Positions 38,261 through 46,548 are shown, numbered from the stretch's first letter. The stretch: DNA of 64,000 nucleotides from Trinickia terrae (GCF_005144415.1 NZ_SWJE01000012.1:186001-250000), one strand, 5' to 3'. Notes: a model not told the origin generated them from the sequence alone. Program-made: numbers and translations.

Positions 38261-38815
38261 ATGACCACGACAACCCACCCCGGCGACAGAGCCGCCGCTC
38301 TCACGAACCAGTTCGACCACACCTGGCGGGAGATGCACGGCAAGCTGCGGCGCCGCGCCCGCCTCCTGTGCAAAGGCGACCCGCATCGCGCCGACGACCT
38401 GCTCTCCGACACGGCGCTCAAGGTCCACGTCTACATGCTGCACTCGCCCGAGCGCGTGAAGAACCTGGCGGGCTTCCTGTTCCTCGCGCTCAACCACGCT
38501 TTCCTCGACCACGCGCGGCGCCGCGGACGCGAGGACCGCGTGATCGAGCACGGCGCCGAATGGGACGACGACTACGTCATCGAGATTGCCGACCACGCGC
38601 CTCCCGCCGAGCAGCAGGTCTCGCTCAAGCAGCAGTTCGCCCGCGTGGAGCAGGCGCTGGCCACGCTCACGCCGCAGCAGCAGACGCTCTTCGCCTTGAA
38701 GTTCGAAGAAGACCGGCCCTATCCGCAGATCGCCGCCGTGCTCGGCATCAACGAAACGCTCGCGCGCAAGCGCGTGGAGCTGCTGCGCAAGAAGCTGCGC
38801 CAAAAGCTCGACTGA
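38261..38815 (+). CDS. ECF-like RNA polymerase sigma factor of the R-body locus
   Basis: A 184-residue sigma factor. Region 2 covers about residues 15-90 (RADDLLSDTALKVHVY, then LAGFLFLALNHAFLDHARRR) and region 4 about 125-184 (ALATLTPQQQTLFALKFEED, then YPQIAAVLGINETLARKRVE). No anti-sigma factor gene is adjacent. A terminator-like hairpin lies between it and rebB, so the sigma factor can be made without the structural proteins. It probably directs transcription of the downstream R-body genes (inference). Confidence 0.88.
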   Translation: MTTTTHPGDRAAALTNQFDHTWREMHGKLRRRARLLCKGDPHRADDLLSDTALKVHVYMLHSPERVKNLAGFLFLALNHAFLDHARRRGREDRVIEHGAEWDDDYVIEIADHAPPAEQQVSLKQQFARVEQALATLTPQQQTLFALKFEEDRPYPQIAAVLGINETLARKRVELLRKKLRQKLD

Positions 38816-38864
38816 GCGCCTTCACAAACGCATCCCCCGTGCGTCCGTAATCACAACACCAGCC

Positions 38865-38892
38865 AGGCGGGCCTCTTTCGGTCCGCCTTTTT
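38865..38892 (+). terminator. Intrinsic terminator or attenuator between sigma factor and rebB
   Basis: A 9-bp stem (AGGCGGGCC / GGTCCGCCT, one G-U pair) with a 6-nt loop is followed by five T. Only 33 bp separate it from the rebB start, which leaves very little room for an independent promoter, so it may act as a regulated attenuator. Confidence 0.7.
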
Positions 38893-38925
38893 CCTCAACC
38901 CCCATGCCGTACCTAAGGAGTCGTC

Positions 38926-39162
38926 ATGGCAGACAACACCGCCGTCAACGGACAGATCACCGATGCCGTCACCCAAACCAACGTCAAAGTCGTGGCGGAG
39001 GCCCCGGCCCAGGCGATTGCCTCGCTTTATCAATTCGCCAGCCACTCGGCCGGCCTCTCGCTGCAGAACGCCGTGCACAGCCAGCAGGCGCTGAACCAGA
39101 TTTCCAGCGCCGTGATCTCCAAGGCCGTGACGATGATCCTGTCAGTCGGCGAGAAGAGTTGA
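38926..39162 (+). CDS. R-body protein, RebB family (short)
   Basis: A 78-residue RebB-like protein: NGQITDAVTQTNVKVVAEAP, then AIASLYQFASHSAGLSLQNA. This is the signature repeat of R-body structural proteins, which polymerise into a coiled ribbon that extends on a trigger such as low pH. It is about 30 residues shorter than the three copies at 45.4-46.5 kb. It ends shortly after the conserved helical core. AAGGAG precedes the ATG by six bases. Confidence 0.9.
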   Translation: MADNTAVNGQITDAVTQTNVKVVAEAPAQAIASLYQFASHSAGLSLQNAVHSQQALNQISSAVISKAVTMILSVGEKS

Positions 39163-39188
39163 CGCCGCGCGCCAAGGAGACGTGAACC

Positions 39189-39866
39189 ATGAGCCTCAAG
39201 GACTTCTTCACCAGCAAGCGGGCCGCGGCCGGCGATAGTGCGGGCGCGGCGCCTGCGGGCGGGGCCGCGGCGGCGTCCGGTGCGGCGGCAACGCCTGCCG
39301 CCAACAGCGGCGGCGCCAGCGCCGGCACCCAAGCCAATACAAGCGCCAACGCCAATTCCGGCACCGGCGCCGCCAGCCAAAGCGCCGCACCGCCGTCCAG
39401 CCCGCTCTCCGGATTTACCGACCAGATGAAAGCCGCACCGGCAGGCGGCAGCACCGATGCGCTCAACAGCCAGATCGTGCAGGCGGTGCAGATGAGCAAC
39501 AGCGAGACGGCAGCCTATGCCAGCAGCCAGATCGCGATCGCGCCGAACATGATGATCACCCAGGCGGGCGGGCTCGTCGCGCAGTCGGCGGCCAACTACT
39601 TCGACGGCGCGAGCAAGCTCGCGCTGGCCAGCAAGAGCGTGCTGCTCAAGAACATGACCGAGAAGCTGGTGAAGGAGGACATCAAGGGCGCGGCCGAGGA
39701 CGCGCTCGGCGTGCTGATCACCGACCTCCTGGTCGGCACCGCGGCGGCCGTGGCCGCCGCGGCCGGCGCCATCGAAGGCGAGGCCGCGCACTTCGCGCTG
39801 GACAAGATCGACCAGAGCCTGAACAAGTACCAGACGTTGCTGGACAGAAAGTCGAAAGAAGCGTGA
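39189..39866 (+). CDS. RebB-like protein with Ala/Ser-rich N-terminal extension
   Basis: A 225-residue protein. Residues about 12-85 are a low-complexity Ala/Gly/Ser/Asn stretch. From about 92 the sequence NSQIVQAVQMSNSETAAYAS matches the RebB opening, followed by long amphipathic helices (MTEKLVKEDIKGAAEDALGV) and an Ala-rich hydrophobic patch near 180-195. It lies 26 bp after the short rebB and is probably an assembly or size-control component of the R-body. This role is inferred from similarity and position. Confidence 0.65.
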   Translation: MSLKDFFTSKRAAAGDSAGAAPAGGAAAASGAAATPAANSGGASAGTQANTSANANSGTGAASQSAAPPSSPLSGFTDQMKAAPAGGSTDALNSQIVQAVQMSNSETAAYASSQIAIAPNMMITQAGGLVAQSAANYFDGASKLALASKSVLLKNMTEKLVKEDIKGAAEDALGVLITDLLVGTAAAVAAAAGAIEGEAAHFALDKIDQSLNKYQTLLDRKSKEA

Positions 39867-39924
39867 GGCGCAGCGCTACCACACTCCCCTGCTACATCAC
39901 TGAACGCAAGCCAAGGAGCCAATC

Positions 39925-40905
39925 ATGACTCAGCAAACGGTAGTCACCATCATCGAGAAAAACTCGTTTAACGACTACACAAAAAAGACCATCGAGCAAC
40001 GCATCGAAATCATCAATGACGCGTGCTCCGAAACAGAGCGCCTCATCAAGAACGGGAATCAGAACATCGATACGTCCGAGATCAGGGCCATCATCGTCGC
40101 TCCCGAATACTTTCTATCCAGGAAGTACGACGCCATTCGCGACGGCGACGTATTGTTCACACATAGGGACATCATGATTTACGCGCGCGAGGAAATCGCG
40201 AAAATCAGCACACGATACAAAAACATGCTCATCGTTCCGGGCAGCGCCGGATACATCAAAGAGGTGGACAAGCGTACGGAAAAGGGCAAGCTCAGAGTGC
40301 AAAAGGCGCTCGAAAGGCTTGCCGAAGAAGATACGGGCAACGCCGAAATCGAATATCCACGCGGCGTGACGGACCATGCGGAATACAAAGCCTATTGGGA
40401 AAGCAAGCTCGCCAGCCCCCAAACCAGTTTGTTCGTCTATTCGAACTGCATGTTTGCGTTCCTCAACGGCAGTATGTGGAAGCACAGAAAGACGCTGGGC
40501 TTCAACGAAAACAAAGACATGCCGGACGAATTCCTTTCCATTGACCGGCCGAGCGACAGCGCTGTCGTCAATATCGCCGGCAGGACTTTCGGCTTCGAAA
40601 TCTGTTTCGAGCACAACCAGGGTGTGCTCAAGAAGCTCCTGGGCAAGTCCGCCGTCGACTTCCATATCGTCGTGTCCGACTACGTCGAAAAGGACAACAG
40701 CCACATCAGCTTGAAGAGCGACGGTTACTTCATCCACGCGTCCACGCGGCCAAGCGACTGCATCGTCCAGGATTCCAAGCGGAAAAAGATATCGACCACC
40801 CAAATCGACGGAAACCTTTCGTTGTATGTGATCGACACACCCGCGCCGGCCGCCGGGTTTGGCGAGCAACAGTCAAATGACACAACGATCGCCACATTCG
40901 AATGA
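39925..40905 (+). CDS. Nitrilase/carbon-nitrogen hydrolase-like protein
   Basis: A 326-residue protein with the layout of the nitrilase fold: the Glu in IIVAPEYFLSR near residue 58, a Lys in MWKHRKTLGF near 190, and the Cys in FGFEICFEHNQG near 230. This E-K-C order is the catalytic triad of carbon-nitrogen hydrolases, which split amides or nitriles. The ends of the protein diverge from standard family members. Base composition is A/T-richer than neighbours, which hints at separate origin. It lies 58 bp after the Reb-like gene in the R-body locus; it could modify a locus product or make a toxic effector. Exact substrate unknown. Confidence 0.6.
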   Translation: MTQQTVVTIIEKNSFNDYTKKTIEQRIEIINDACSETERLIKNGNQNIDTSEIRAIIVAPEYFLSRKYDAIRDGDVLFTHRDIMIYAREEIAKISTRYKNMLIVPGSAGYIKEVDKRTEKGKLRVQKALERLAEEDTGNAEIEYPRGVTDHAEYKAYWESKLASPQTSLFVYSNCMFAFLNGSMWKHRKTLGFNENKDMPDEFLSIDRPSDSAVVNIAGRTFGFEICFEHNQGVLKKLLGKSAVDFHIVVSDYVEKDNSHISLKSDGYFIHASTRPSDCIVQDSKRKKISTTQIDGNLSLYVIDTPAPAAGFGEQQSNDTTIATFE

Positions 40906-40969
40906 GCAACAACTCGAGCAGAGGAAATGCGCTTTCCGCCTTGAACGTCCATTTTCACGAAGTCCGACC

Positions 40970-41764
40970 ATGCTCATCAAATTCATCTCCATGCCATCGG
41001 GCCTGCAATTCGTCGGCTGGGCCGGCCTGGGCCTGCTGATGACTGCCGCGGGCCATGTGCTCGTGCGCAAGCTGATACAGCCACCGGACACGCATGCCCA
41101 TAACGGCGAGCTCGGCACCATCATCGCCGTCGTGGGCATCTTCTTCGGCCTGATCATCGCGACGATGCTCGCGCGCGCGGTCAGCCATTTCGACGCCGCG
41201 GTCGAGAGCGCGAGTCACGAAGCCAGCCTGAGCGCGGCGCTGTATCGCGACGCGGCGCAAGGCTCCCCCGAACTGGCGAAGCGGGTGCAAGGCCCCTTGC
41301 TCCGCTATCTCGAGAGCGTCGTCCAGACCGAATGGCCCAGGCAAAGCGGCGGGCTCGACGTCGCGCCCGAGTCGTCGAGCCTCGCCGCCATCAGCCGCGC
41401 GCTCGGCGACTACCAGCCCGACACCCCGAAGCAGCTTGCCTACCTGAACATGACGCAGCGTCAGCTCGACGCGCTCTACGCCGCCCGCCACGCCCGGCTC
41501 GCCAACGGCGACATGACGATCCCCGGCGAAATCTGGGCCGTCAAGCTGGTCGGCCAGATGACGCTCATCGTGTTCGGCTGGCTCATGCGCATTCAAAACA
41601 AGCTGATGCACTTCCTGCTGGTCGCGGGAATCGCGGTGTCCGTCTCGATCGTGCTGGCCGCCACGCTCATCTACGACACGCCGTTCTATGGCGACATCTC
41701 GGTATCCGACGCGCCGTACCGGCAGGCCATGCGGGACATCGAAACATCCGCGCTCGCCTACTGA
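40970..41764 (+). CDS. Membrane protein, DUF4239-like
   Basis: A 264-residue protein with two N-terminal membrane helices (LQFVGWAGLGLLMTAAGHVL and TIIAVVGIFFGLIIATMLA), a soluble helical middle, and two C-terminal helices (MTLIVFGWLMRIQNKLMHFL and LVAGIAVSVSIVLAATLIY). This arrangement is that of DUF4239/bestrophin-like proteins. The ATG at 40970 is chosen where the first helix begins. It may form a channel or pore in the R-body locus (inference). Confidence 0.65.
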   Translation: MLIKFISMPSGLQFVGWAGLGLLMTAAGHVLVRKLIQPPDTHAHNGELGTIIAVVGIFFGLIIATMLARAVSHFDAAVESASHEASLSAALYRDAAQGSPELAKRVQGPLLRYLESVVQTEWPRQSGGLDVAPESSSLAAISRALGDYQPDTPKQLAYLNMTQRQLDALYAARHARLANGDMTIPGEIWAVKLVGQMTLIVFGWLMRIQNKLMHFLLVAGIAVSVSIVLAATLIYDTPFYGDISVSDAPYRQAMRDIETSALAY

Positions 41765-41856
41765 CGAGCCCGCACGCCGCTCACGCTTCACAGCCGCGCC
41801 GCGGGCACGTCCCTTTGACAGACATCGTCGCAGCCCATCCAAACAGATCGACCGCC

Positions 41857-42306
41857 ATGCCCTCGCCCGCGCAGGACTCCAATCTCGAAGCCCCGCAGCC
41901 GGGCATGCCGGGCAGCCTGCCGTCGCTGGGCAAGAGCCCGATCCATCTGCTCTCCGCGCTTGTCACCGTCTCCATCGACAAGCTCTGGGACCTGATGCTG
42001 CTCGATATGGCAAAGGCCATGCCGCTACAGGAGAAGGCGCGCTTCTTCCTGGCCGTGGGCCTGCTGTTGCTGGCCATCACCACCGTCAGCGCCACGCTGA
42101 CGCAATGCCTGGTGGACAAGGACGCCCTCGGCATGGCGCTCGCCAAGGGGCTGGCGATGGGCATTCTGGCCGGCCTGCCGTATTCGTTCAGTTCCACCGA
42201 GATGGGCCTGCTCTTCATCGGCTGGTCCGGCATCAACGAGTTGCAAAAGCAGCAGAAGCAAAAGCAAGAACAGGAACAAGACCCGCAGCCTTCCACCACC
42301 ACATAG
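41857..42306 (+). CDS. Small membrane protein of the R-body locus
   Basis: A 149-residue protein I do not recognise. It has a Pro-rich N-terminus, one clear hydrophobic helix (ARFFLAVGLLLLAITTVSAT), a second weaker hydrophobic stretch (GMALAKGLAMGILAGLPYSF), and a very Gln/Lys-rich tail (QKQQKQKQEQEQ). The topology is compatible with a holin-like role beside the lysozyme gene at 44002, but that is speculative. The next gene starts 12 bp downstream. Confidence 0.6.
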   Translation: MPSPAQDSNLEAPQPGMPGSLPSLGKSPIHLLSALVTVSIDKLWDLMLLDMAKAMPLQEKARFFLAVGLLLLAITTVSATLTQCLVDKDALGMALAKGLAMGILAGLPYSFSSTEMGLLFIGWSGINELQKQQKQKQEQEQDPQPSTTT

Positions 42307-42317
42307 GAGAACCCGCC

Positions 42318-43376
42318 ATGCGCTCGTCATCCGTCCTTTCGCGACGGCTCGCCGCCATCCTGCTGACCACGCTTGCCGCCGGCCCCGCACTCGCCGCCGC
42401 GCCCCCGCTGCCCGCGCTCGGCGCCGACGCCAAACAGGTGACCGTATCCGGCCTGTCGTCCGGCGCCTTCATGGCCGCGCAGTTCAGCGCCGCCCATTCC
42501 GCCAGCGTCGCCGGTGCGGGCATCGTCGCCGGGGGGCCGTTCTATTGCGCGGGCCTCGGCGGCCTGAACGGCGCCGAACGCTTTTTCACCACGGCCACCA
42601 CGCTGTGCATGAATTCGCCCGGCCCGGCTCCGTCAGGCGCCGCGGCCTTCAAGGCGGCCGAGCGCTTCGCCTCTGAAGGGCTGATCGACCCGGTGAGCAA
42701 CATCAAACGCCAGCGGCTCTACATCTTCACCGGCGCTTCGGACAACATCGTGCTCTCCAAGGTGGTCGCGCAAACCCTGGCCTTCTACCGCAGCGCCGGC
42801 GTGCCGGAGCAGCAGATCAAGTACATCGACACCACCAACGCCGGCCACGCGTTCATCACGGCCAATGCGAAGGACCTGGCCTGCCCGGCCAATGCCGCGC
42901 CCAATCTCAACAACTGTGGCTTCGTGCAATCGCAGGACATCCTGCGCCAGTTGTACGGCAATCTGAATCCGCCCGTCGCCAAGCCCGGCGGCGACCTCGC
43001 GGACTTCGACCAGACCGCGTTCGCCAAGGGCGGCTACACGGGCTTGTCCGACGTCGGGCACGTCTACATTCCCGCCGCCTGCCGCACGGCAAGCTGCCGC
43101 GTCCACGTGGTGTTCCACGGCTGCATGCAGGAAGACAGCCGCATCGGCGACCGCCTCTATACCACCGCCGGCTACAACGAGATGGCGGACAGCAATCGCA
43201 TCGTGGTGCTGTATCCGCAGATCCGCGCCGATCCCTCGCGCAATCCCCTGGGCTGCTGGGACTTCTGGGGCTACAGCAGCAAAGACCCCGTCAAGCCCGA
43301 TTTCTACGCCAAGCGCGCGCCGCAAATGTCGGCTGTCGACGCCATGATCCAGCGCCTCACGAGCCCCCGCAAATAA
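42318..43376 (+). CDS. Secreted PHB depolymerase-like esterase
   Basis: A 352-residue exported alpha/beta hydrolase. The signal peptide is LAAILLTTLAAGPALAA. The nucleophile elbow is VSGLSSGAFMAAQ, the Asp lies in FTGASDNIV, and the His is in NAGHAFIT; a later HVVFHGCMQEDSRIGDR supplies the oxyanion region. The pattern matches short-chain polyhydroxyalkanoate depolymerases with a type 2 catalytic domain. In an R-body locus it may attack a target-cell component or polymer granule rather than serve carbon use. The start is at 42318 with AGGAGA upstream. Confidence 0.85.
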   Translation: MRSSSVLSRRLAAILLTTLAAGPALAAAPPLPALGADAKQVTVSGLSSGAFMAAQFSAAHSASVAGAGIVAGGPFYCAGLGGLNGAERFFTTATTLCMNSPGPAPSGAAAFKAAERFASEGLIDPVSNIKRQRLYIFTGASDNIVLSKVVAQTLAFYRSAGVPEQQIKYIDTTNAGHAFITANAKDLACPANAAPNLNNCGFVQSQDILRQLYGNLNPPVAKPGGDLADFDQTAFAKGGYTGLSDVGHVYIPAACRTASCRVHVVFHGCMQEDSRIGDRLYTTAGYNEMADSNRIVVLYPQIRADPSRNPLGCWDFWGYSSKDPVKPDFYAKRAPQMSAVDAMIQRLTSPRK

Positions 43377-43386
43377 AGGACAACCG

Positions 43387-43935
43387 ATGAATACACCGTA
43401 CATGGCAACCGAGCCGGGCAACGACGGCGGCAGCCCGCAGGATTGGCCCCTCTTGCTCGGCAACCTGATGCTGGCCCGCATGCCGTCGGCGGCCGAGTGG
43501 AAGCAGACGCTCAAGGCCTGCCTCGCGAGCAGCGAGAGCCTGAGCGAACGCACGCAGGAAGCGGCGCAGCAGTGGTCGTCCGCATGGCACCTGCGCGCCG
43601 ATACCGCCGGCTTCATCGAGTATTGGCGTCAGTGCGGCGAGACCGCCCAGCAACTGGGCAAGCGGCTCTTCGACTGGCAGATGCAAGCGGCCGCGCAATG
43701 GCAGCAACAGGGGTACGCGCTGCTGCCGCAATTGCTGCACGCGCGCGGCGAAGGCGACATGGTGCTCGTCTCCTGCGCCGCGCAGCAGGCCGCCAGAAAA
43801 CAATGGGACGACCAGAACGGCGCCTTGATGCAATGGTTCAGCGGCATCTCGCCGGCCTTTCTCCAGTGCCTGCAGCTGTGGCTCGAAGCGGGTCCGGAGA
43901 GTGCGGGCGGGGAGCGCCCCGATCCGGCCGCCTGA
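43387..43935 (+). CDS. Unknown Trp/Gln-rich helical protein, phasin-like in composition
   Basis: A 182-residue protein without a recognised domain. It is helical and rich in Trp, Gln and Ala (SERTQEAAQQWSSAWHL, then WQMQAAAQWQQQGYALLPQL). Composition and length recall granule-binding phasins, and the upstream gene is a depolymerase-like esterase (10 bp away), but no phasin motif is firm. No signal peptide is seen. A hairpin follows at 43947. Confidence 0.6.
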   Translation: MNTPYMATEPGNDGGSPQDWPLLLGNLMLARMPSAAEWKQTLKACLASSESLSERTQEAAQQWSSAWHLRADTAGFIEYWRQCGETAQQLGKRLFDWQMQAAAQWQQQGYALLPQLLHARGEGDMVLVSCAAQQAARKQWDDQNGALMQWFSGISPAFLQCLQLWLEAGPESAGGERPDPAA

Positions 43936-43946
43936 TGCATCCGCTC

Positions 43947-43966
43947 GCGGCCCCATCGCGGGCCGC
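43947..43966 (+). terminator. Hairpin with T-rich tail after the phasin-like gene
   Basis: GCGGCCC / GGGCCGC with a 6-nt loop, followed by a pyrimidine-rich tail with several T. Probable intrinsic terminator within the R-body locus. Confidence 0.5.
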
Positions 43967-44001
43967 CTTCGTTTCCCCTTTTTCAGCCGCGAGGAAGCAC
44001 C

Positions 44002-44442
44002 ATGAAAACGAATCAAGCCGGCCTCAACCTGATCAAGCAGTTCGAAGGGCTGCGCCTCATCGCCTATGCCGATGTGGTCGGAGTCCTGACCATCGGCTAT
44101 GGCCACACGGGTCCGGATGTGAAGCCAGGCCTGATCATCACCCAGTCCCAGGCCGACCAGCACTTGAGCGACGACCTCGCGCGCTTCGAGAGCGGCGTCG
44201 GCGCTCTCGTGAAGGTGCCGCTCAACGCCAACCAGTTTTCGGCGCTCGTCAGCTTCAGCTACAACCTGGGCCTCGGCAATCTTGGAAGCTCGACGCTGCT
44301 GCGCCTCTTGAACCAGCGCGACTACCCGGGCGCGGCCCTGCAATTCCCCCGCTGGGACCGGGCCGGCGGCCGCGAGCTTGCTGGCCTGCTCAGGCGCAGG
44401 CAGGCGGAGCAGGCGCTCTTCGAGGCCCCGGTGGCTGCCTGA
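44002..44442 (+). CDS. Phage-type lysozyme (GH24 endolysin)
   Basis: A 146-residue GH24 lysozyme. The catalytic Glu is in LIKQFEGLRLIAYAD, and VLTIGYGHTGPD supplies the usual GYGHT segment. NANQFSALVSFSYNLGLGNL and the RR...E tail are family-typical. It cleaves peptidoglycan. There is no signal peptide, so it needs a holin or cell lysis to reach the wall. No other phage genes surround it; its position inside the R-body locus suggests a role in releasing R-bodies by lysis (inference). Confidence 0.92.
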   Translation: MKTNQAGLNLIKQFEGLRLIAYADVVGVLTIGYGHTGPDVKPGLIITQSQADQHLSDDLARFESGVGALVKVPLNANQFSALVSFSYNLGLGNLGSSTLLRLLNQRDYPGAALQFPRWDRAGGRELAGLLRRRQAEQALFEAPVAA

Positions 44443-44476
44443 CCTTCACAACCGTCCCTGTGACGACGTCCTTGCA

Positions 44477-44498
44477 AACAGCCCGGCCGGGCTGTTTT
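44477..44498 (+). terminator. Intrinsic terminator after the lysozyme gene
   Basis: AACAGCCC-GGCC-GGGCTGTT, a perfect palindrome ending in TTTT, lies 35 bp after the lysozyme stop. Confidence 0.75.
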
Positions 44499-44528
44499 CA
44501 TCCATTCATCAACTCAGGAGAACATGCC

Positions 44529-44729
44529 ATGCAAGACGAACTGAACCAACTGCACGACGTCGCTTCGAAGCTGCTCGGCAACCATCTGGGCACGTGGGCC
44601 GACTCGCTGATGAACGCCACCGCCGGCCACGACGACAACAAAGCCCTCAGCGTGCTGCATTCACTGCTGGCCGTCCGCAGCGCGCTGGCGCCGCTCGTCG
44701 GCAGCCAGCAGGACACGAGCCATGGCTGA
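44529..44729 (+). CDS. Small helical protein of the R-body locus
   Basis: A 66-residue protein (MQDELNQLHDVASKLLGNHL...) that I do not recognise. It is predicted helical and soluble. AGGAG lies just upstream of two close ATGs; 44529 is chosen and 44524 is out of frame. It overlaps the next gene by eight bases, so the two are translationally coupled. Confidence 0.6.
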   Translation: MQDELNQLHDVASKLLGNHLGTWADSLMNATAGHDDNKALSVLHSLLAVRSALAPLVGSQQDTSHG

Positions 44730-45336
44730 CGACACGCTCAACCCCGGGCTGCGCCAGATTGCCGAGCAATACCTGAACCGCCCGCTGGAAGCGAACGAAG
44801 AAGCGCAGTTGCTAAAGCTCCAACAGGGCTTCCAGGGCCGCGCGCCCTCGCCTGCCGCCGGCGCGCTCGACACCGTCGAGCAAGCGAGGCAGCAGGCGCA
44901 GCGCACCATCGGCCAAGGACAGACGCAGGCCTCGTCCAGCATGCGCGGCATCCTCGAATCGATCCAGGCCAGCTCGAGCAAGGCGCTGCAGGTGCAGCAG
45001 CGAGAGGAGCAGGCGATCCTCAAGCTGCTGGAGAGCTGCAAAACCTTGTCCGACCTGCGTCCCGCGAGTCTGAATCCTGGCCTGTCGAGCCTGCAGGCCG
45101 GCAACCAGCTGGCGCTCACCCAGATCGCCGAGCACCTGGCCAACCTCGCGAGACAGGAAGTGGAGAACTGCTTCAACCAGCACTTCGGCCCGCTTGCCGC
45201 GCAGCTGCAGGCGCTGATCCAGCGCCTGAACGAACAGGATGCGGCCAAGAGCGCCGAAGCGGCCGCGGGAGCCGGACAAGACGCCACGCCCGCCGATGAT
45301 GTTCACGACCAGGGCGGCCAGGCGTCCATGCAATAG
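44722..45336 (+). CDS. Coiled-coil-type protein of the R-body locus
   Basis: A 204-residue protein of unknown function. It is dominated by Gln/Ala/Leu-rich helices (VEQARQQAQRTIGQGQTQAS, then QEVENCFNQHFGPLAAQLQA) that fit a coiled coil. The C-terminal 25 residues are acidic and Gly-rich. It lies 77 bp before the three long RebB copies and is coupled to the 66-residue protein. A scaffold or assembly role for R-bodies is possible but unproven. Confidence 0.65.
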   Translation: MADDTLNPGLRQIAEQYLNRPLEANEEAQLLKLQQGFQGRAPSPAAGALDTVEQARQQAQRTIGQGQTQASSSMRGILESIQASSSKALQVQQREEQAILKLLESCKTLSDLRPASLNPGLSSLQAGNQLALTQIAEHLANLARQEVENCFNQHFGPLAAQLQALIQRLNEQDAAKSAEAAAGAGQDATPADDVHDQGGQASMQ

Positions 45337-45413
45337 CACAGCGGGACTCCGAAGCACAGCACAGGAGGCCCGCCCCGTGCGCCCACTCTTCAACTTGAAC
45401 CAAGGAGCAAACC

Positions 45414-45737
45414 ATGACTTTTCCGACCTCCGTCAACAACCAGATCACCGACGCCGTCACCCAGTCCAACGTCAAGGTGCTGGGCGAATCGCCGGCGATG
45501 GCGATCGGCTCGCTGTACCAGACGATGGCCCACTCGACGGGCATCCTGTTCGAGAACTCGGTGTCGGCTCAGCAGCAGCAGAACACGCTGACGCAGGCTG
45601 CCTCGAACATGGGCGTGATGCAGATCTACAGCGTCGACACCATGGCCGATGCCGCGGGCACCGAGAAGGTAAGCCAGGCCGGCGTCGCCGACAACCTGAC
45701 GAGCCTGCTCACGGTGCTGCAGTCGTTCCGCCGCTGA
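45414..45737 (+). CDS. R-body protein, RebB family (long copy 1)
   Basis: A 107-residue RebB protein: NNQITDAVTQSNVKVLGESP, AIGSLYQTMAHSTGILFENS, then a Gln-rich helix and ADNLTSLLTVLQSFRR. AAGGAG precedes the ATG. It is the first of three tandem copies and most similar to copy 3 at its N-terminus and to copy 2 in its middle. It should be a structural subunit of the ribbon. Confidence 0.93.
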   Translation: MTFPTSVNNQITDAVTQSNVKVLGESPAMAIGSLYQTMAHSTGILFENSVSAQQQQNTLTQAASNMGVMQIYSVDTMADAAGTEKVSQAGVADNLTSLLTVLQSFRR

Positions 45738-45765
45738 TCCGCCATCCCGAGACTGGAGTTGAACT

Positions 45766-46092
45766 ATGGCCCAAAACACGGAAGTAAACAGCCAGATCAC
45801 CGACGCCGTCACGCAAGCCAACGTCAACGTGCTGGCGCAGTCGCCGGCAATGGCGATGGGGTCGCTGTTCCAGACCATGGCGCATTCCACCGGCGTGCTG
45901 TTCGAGAACACGATCTCGGCTCAGCAGCAGCAGAATGCGCTCGCGCAGGCCGGCGCCAACATGGGCGTCATGCAGATCTACAGCGTCGACACCATGGCCG
46001 ATGCCGCGGGCACCGAAAAGGTGAGCCAGGCCGGGGTTGCCGACAACATGACCAGCATGCTCGCCACGCTGCAAGCTTTCCAGAACCGCTGA
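45766..46092 (+). CDS. R-body protein, RebB family (long copy 2)
   Basis: A 108-residue RebB protein: NSQITDAVTQANVNVLAQSP, AMGSLFQTMAHSTGVLFENT, then ADNMTSMLATLQAFQNR. The N-terminus (MAQNTEV) differs from copies 1 and 3, while the middle is almost identical to copy 1. It lies 28 bp after copy 1 and is probably co-translated as a second ribbon subunit. Confidence 0.93.
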   Translation: MAQNTEVNSQITDAVTQANVNVLAQSPAMAMGSLFQTMAHSTGVLFENTISAQQQQNALAQAGANMGVMQIYSVDTMADAAGTEKVSQAGVADNMTSMLATLQAFQNR

Positions 46093-46151
46093 CGCGCCGG
46101 GCGCGCAAGCCACGCTAACCGCGCAACACGCAGATACCCAGGAGAACCAAG

Positions 46152-46478
46152 ATGACCTTTCCGACTTCCGTCAACGACCAGATCACCGACGCCGTCACGC
46201 AATCGAACGTGAAGGTGCTTGGCGAAGCCCCGGCCATGGCCATGGGCACGATCTACCAGACCATGGCCCATTCGACCGGCATTCTGTTCGAGAATGCGGT
46301 GTCGGCGCAGCAGCAGCAGAACACGCTCGCGCAGGCAGCGGCCAACCAGGGCGTGATGCAGATCTACAGCATGAACACGATGGCCGGCGCCGCCGCGACC
46401 GAAAAAATCTCGCAGGGCGGCATCGCCGACAACCTGACGAGCCTGCTCACCGTGCTGCAGAGCTTCCAGAACCGCTGA
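46152..46478 (+). CDS. R-body protein, RebB family (long copy 3)
   Basis: A 108-residue RebB protein: NDQITDAVTQSNVKVLGEAP, AMGTIYQTMAHSTGILFENA, then ADNLTSLLTVLQSFQNR. The centre differs from copies 1 and 2 (NQGVMQIYSMNTMAGAAATE). It is the last gene of the locus, and an intrinsic terminator follows 70 bp downstream. Caution: R-body loci normally combine several non-identical Reb proteins, which fits three diverged copies. Confidence 0.93.
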   Translation: MTFPTSVNDQITDAVTQSNVKVLGEAPAMAMGTIYQTMAHSTGILFENAVSAQQQQNTLAQAAANQGVMQIYSMNTMAGAAATEKISQGGIADNLTSLLTVLQSFQNR

Positions 46479-46548
46479 GCTTCATCGTCGTCCCGTCCTG
46501 GCCCTGGCCGACACCGGACAGCCAGGGCCGGCGGGATCGCCGCCCTCG

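Larger units (their letters stand above)
45414..46478 (+). repeat. Three tandem rebB gene copies
   Basis: Three RebB genes of about 327 bp lie head to tail, with 28- and 59-bp spacers. Copies 1 and 2 share about 90 bp with only a few differences (from about 45607 and 45959, encoding MGVMQIYSVDTMADAAGTEK), more alike than their ends. This suggests recent duplication or gene conversion. Confidence 0.8.

Noticed and set aside
44002-44442. Prophage suggested by the lysozyme
   Set aside because: No integrase, capsid, tail or terminase genes are nearby; the lysozyme sits inside the R-body locus instead.
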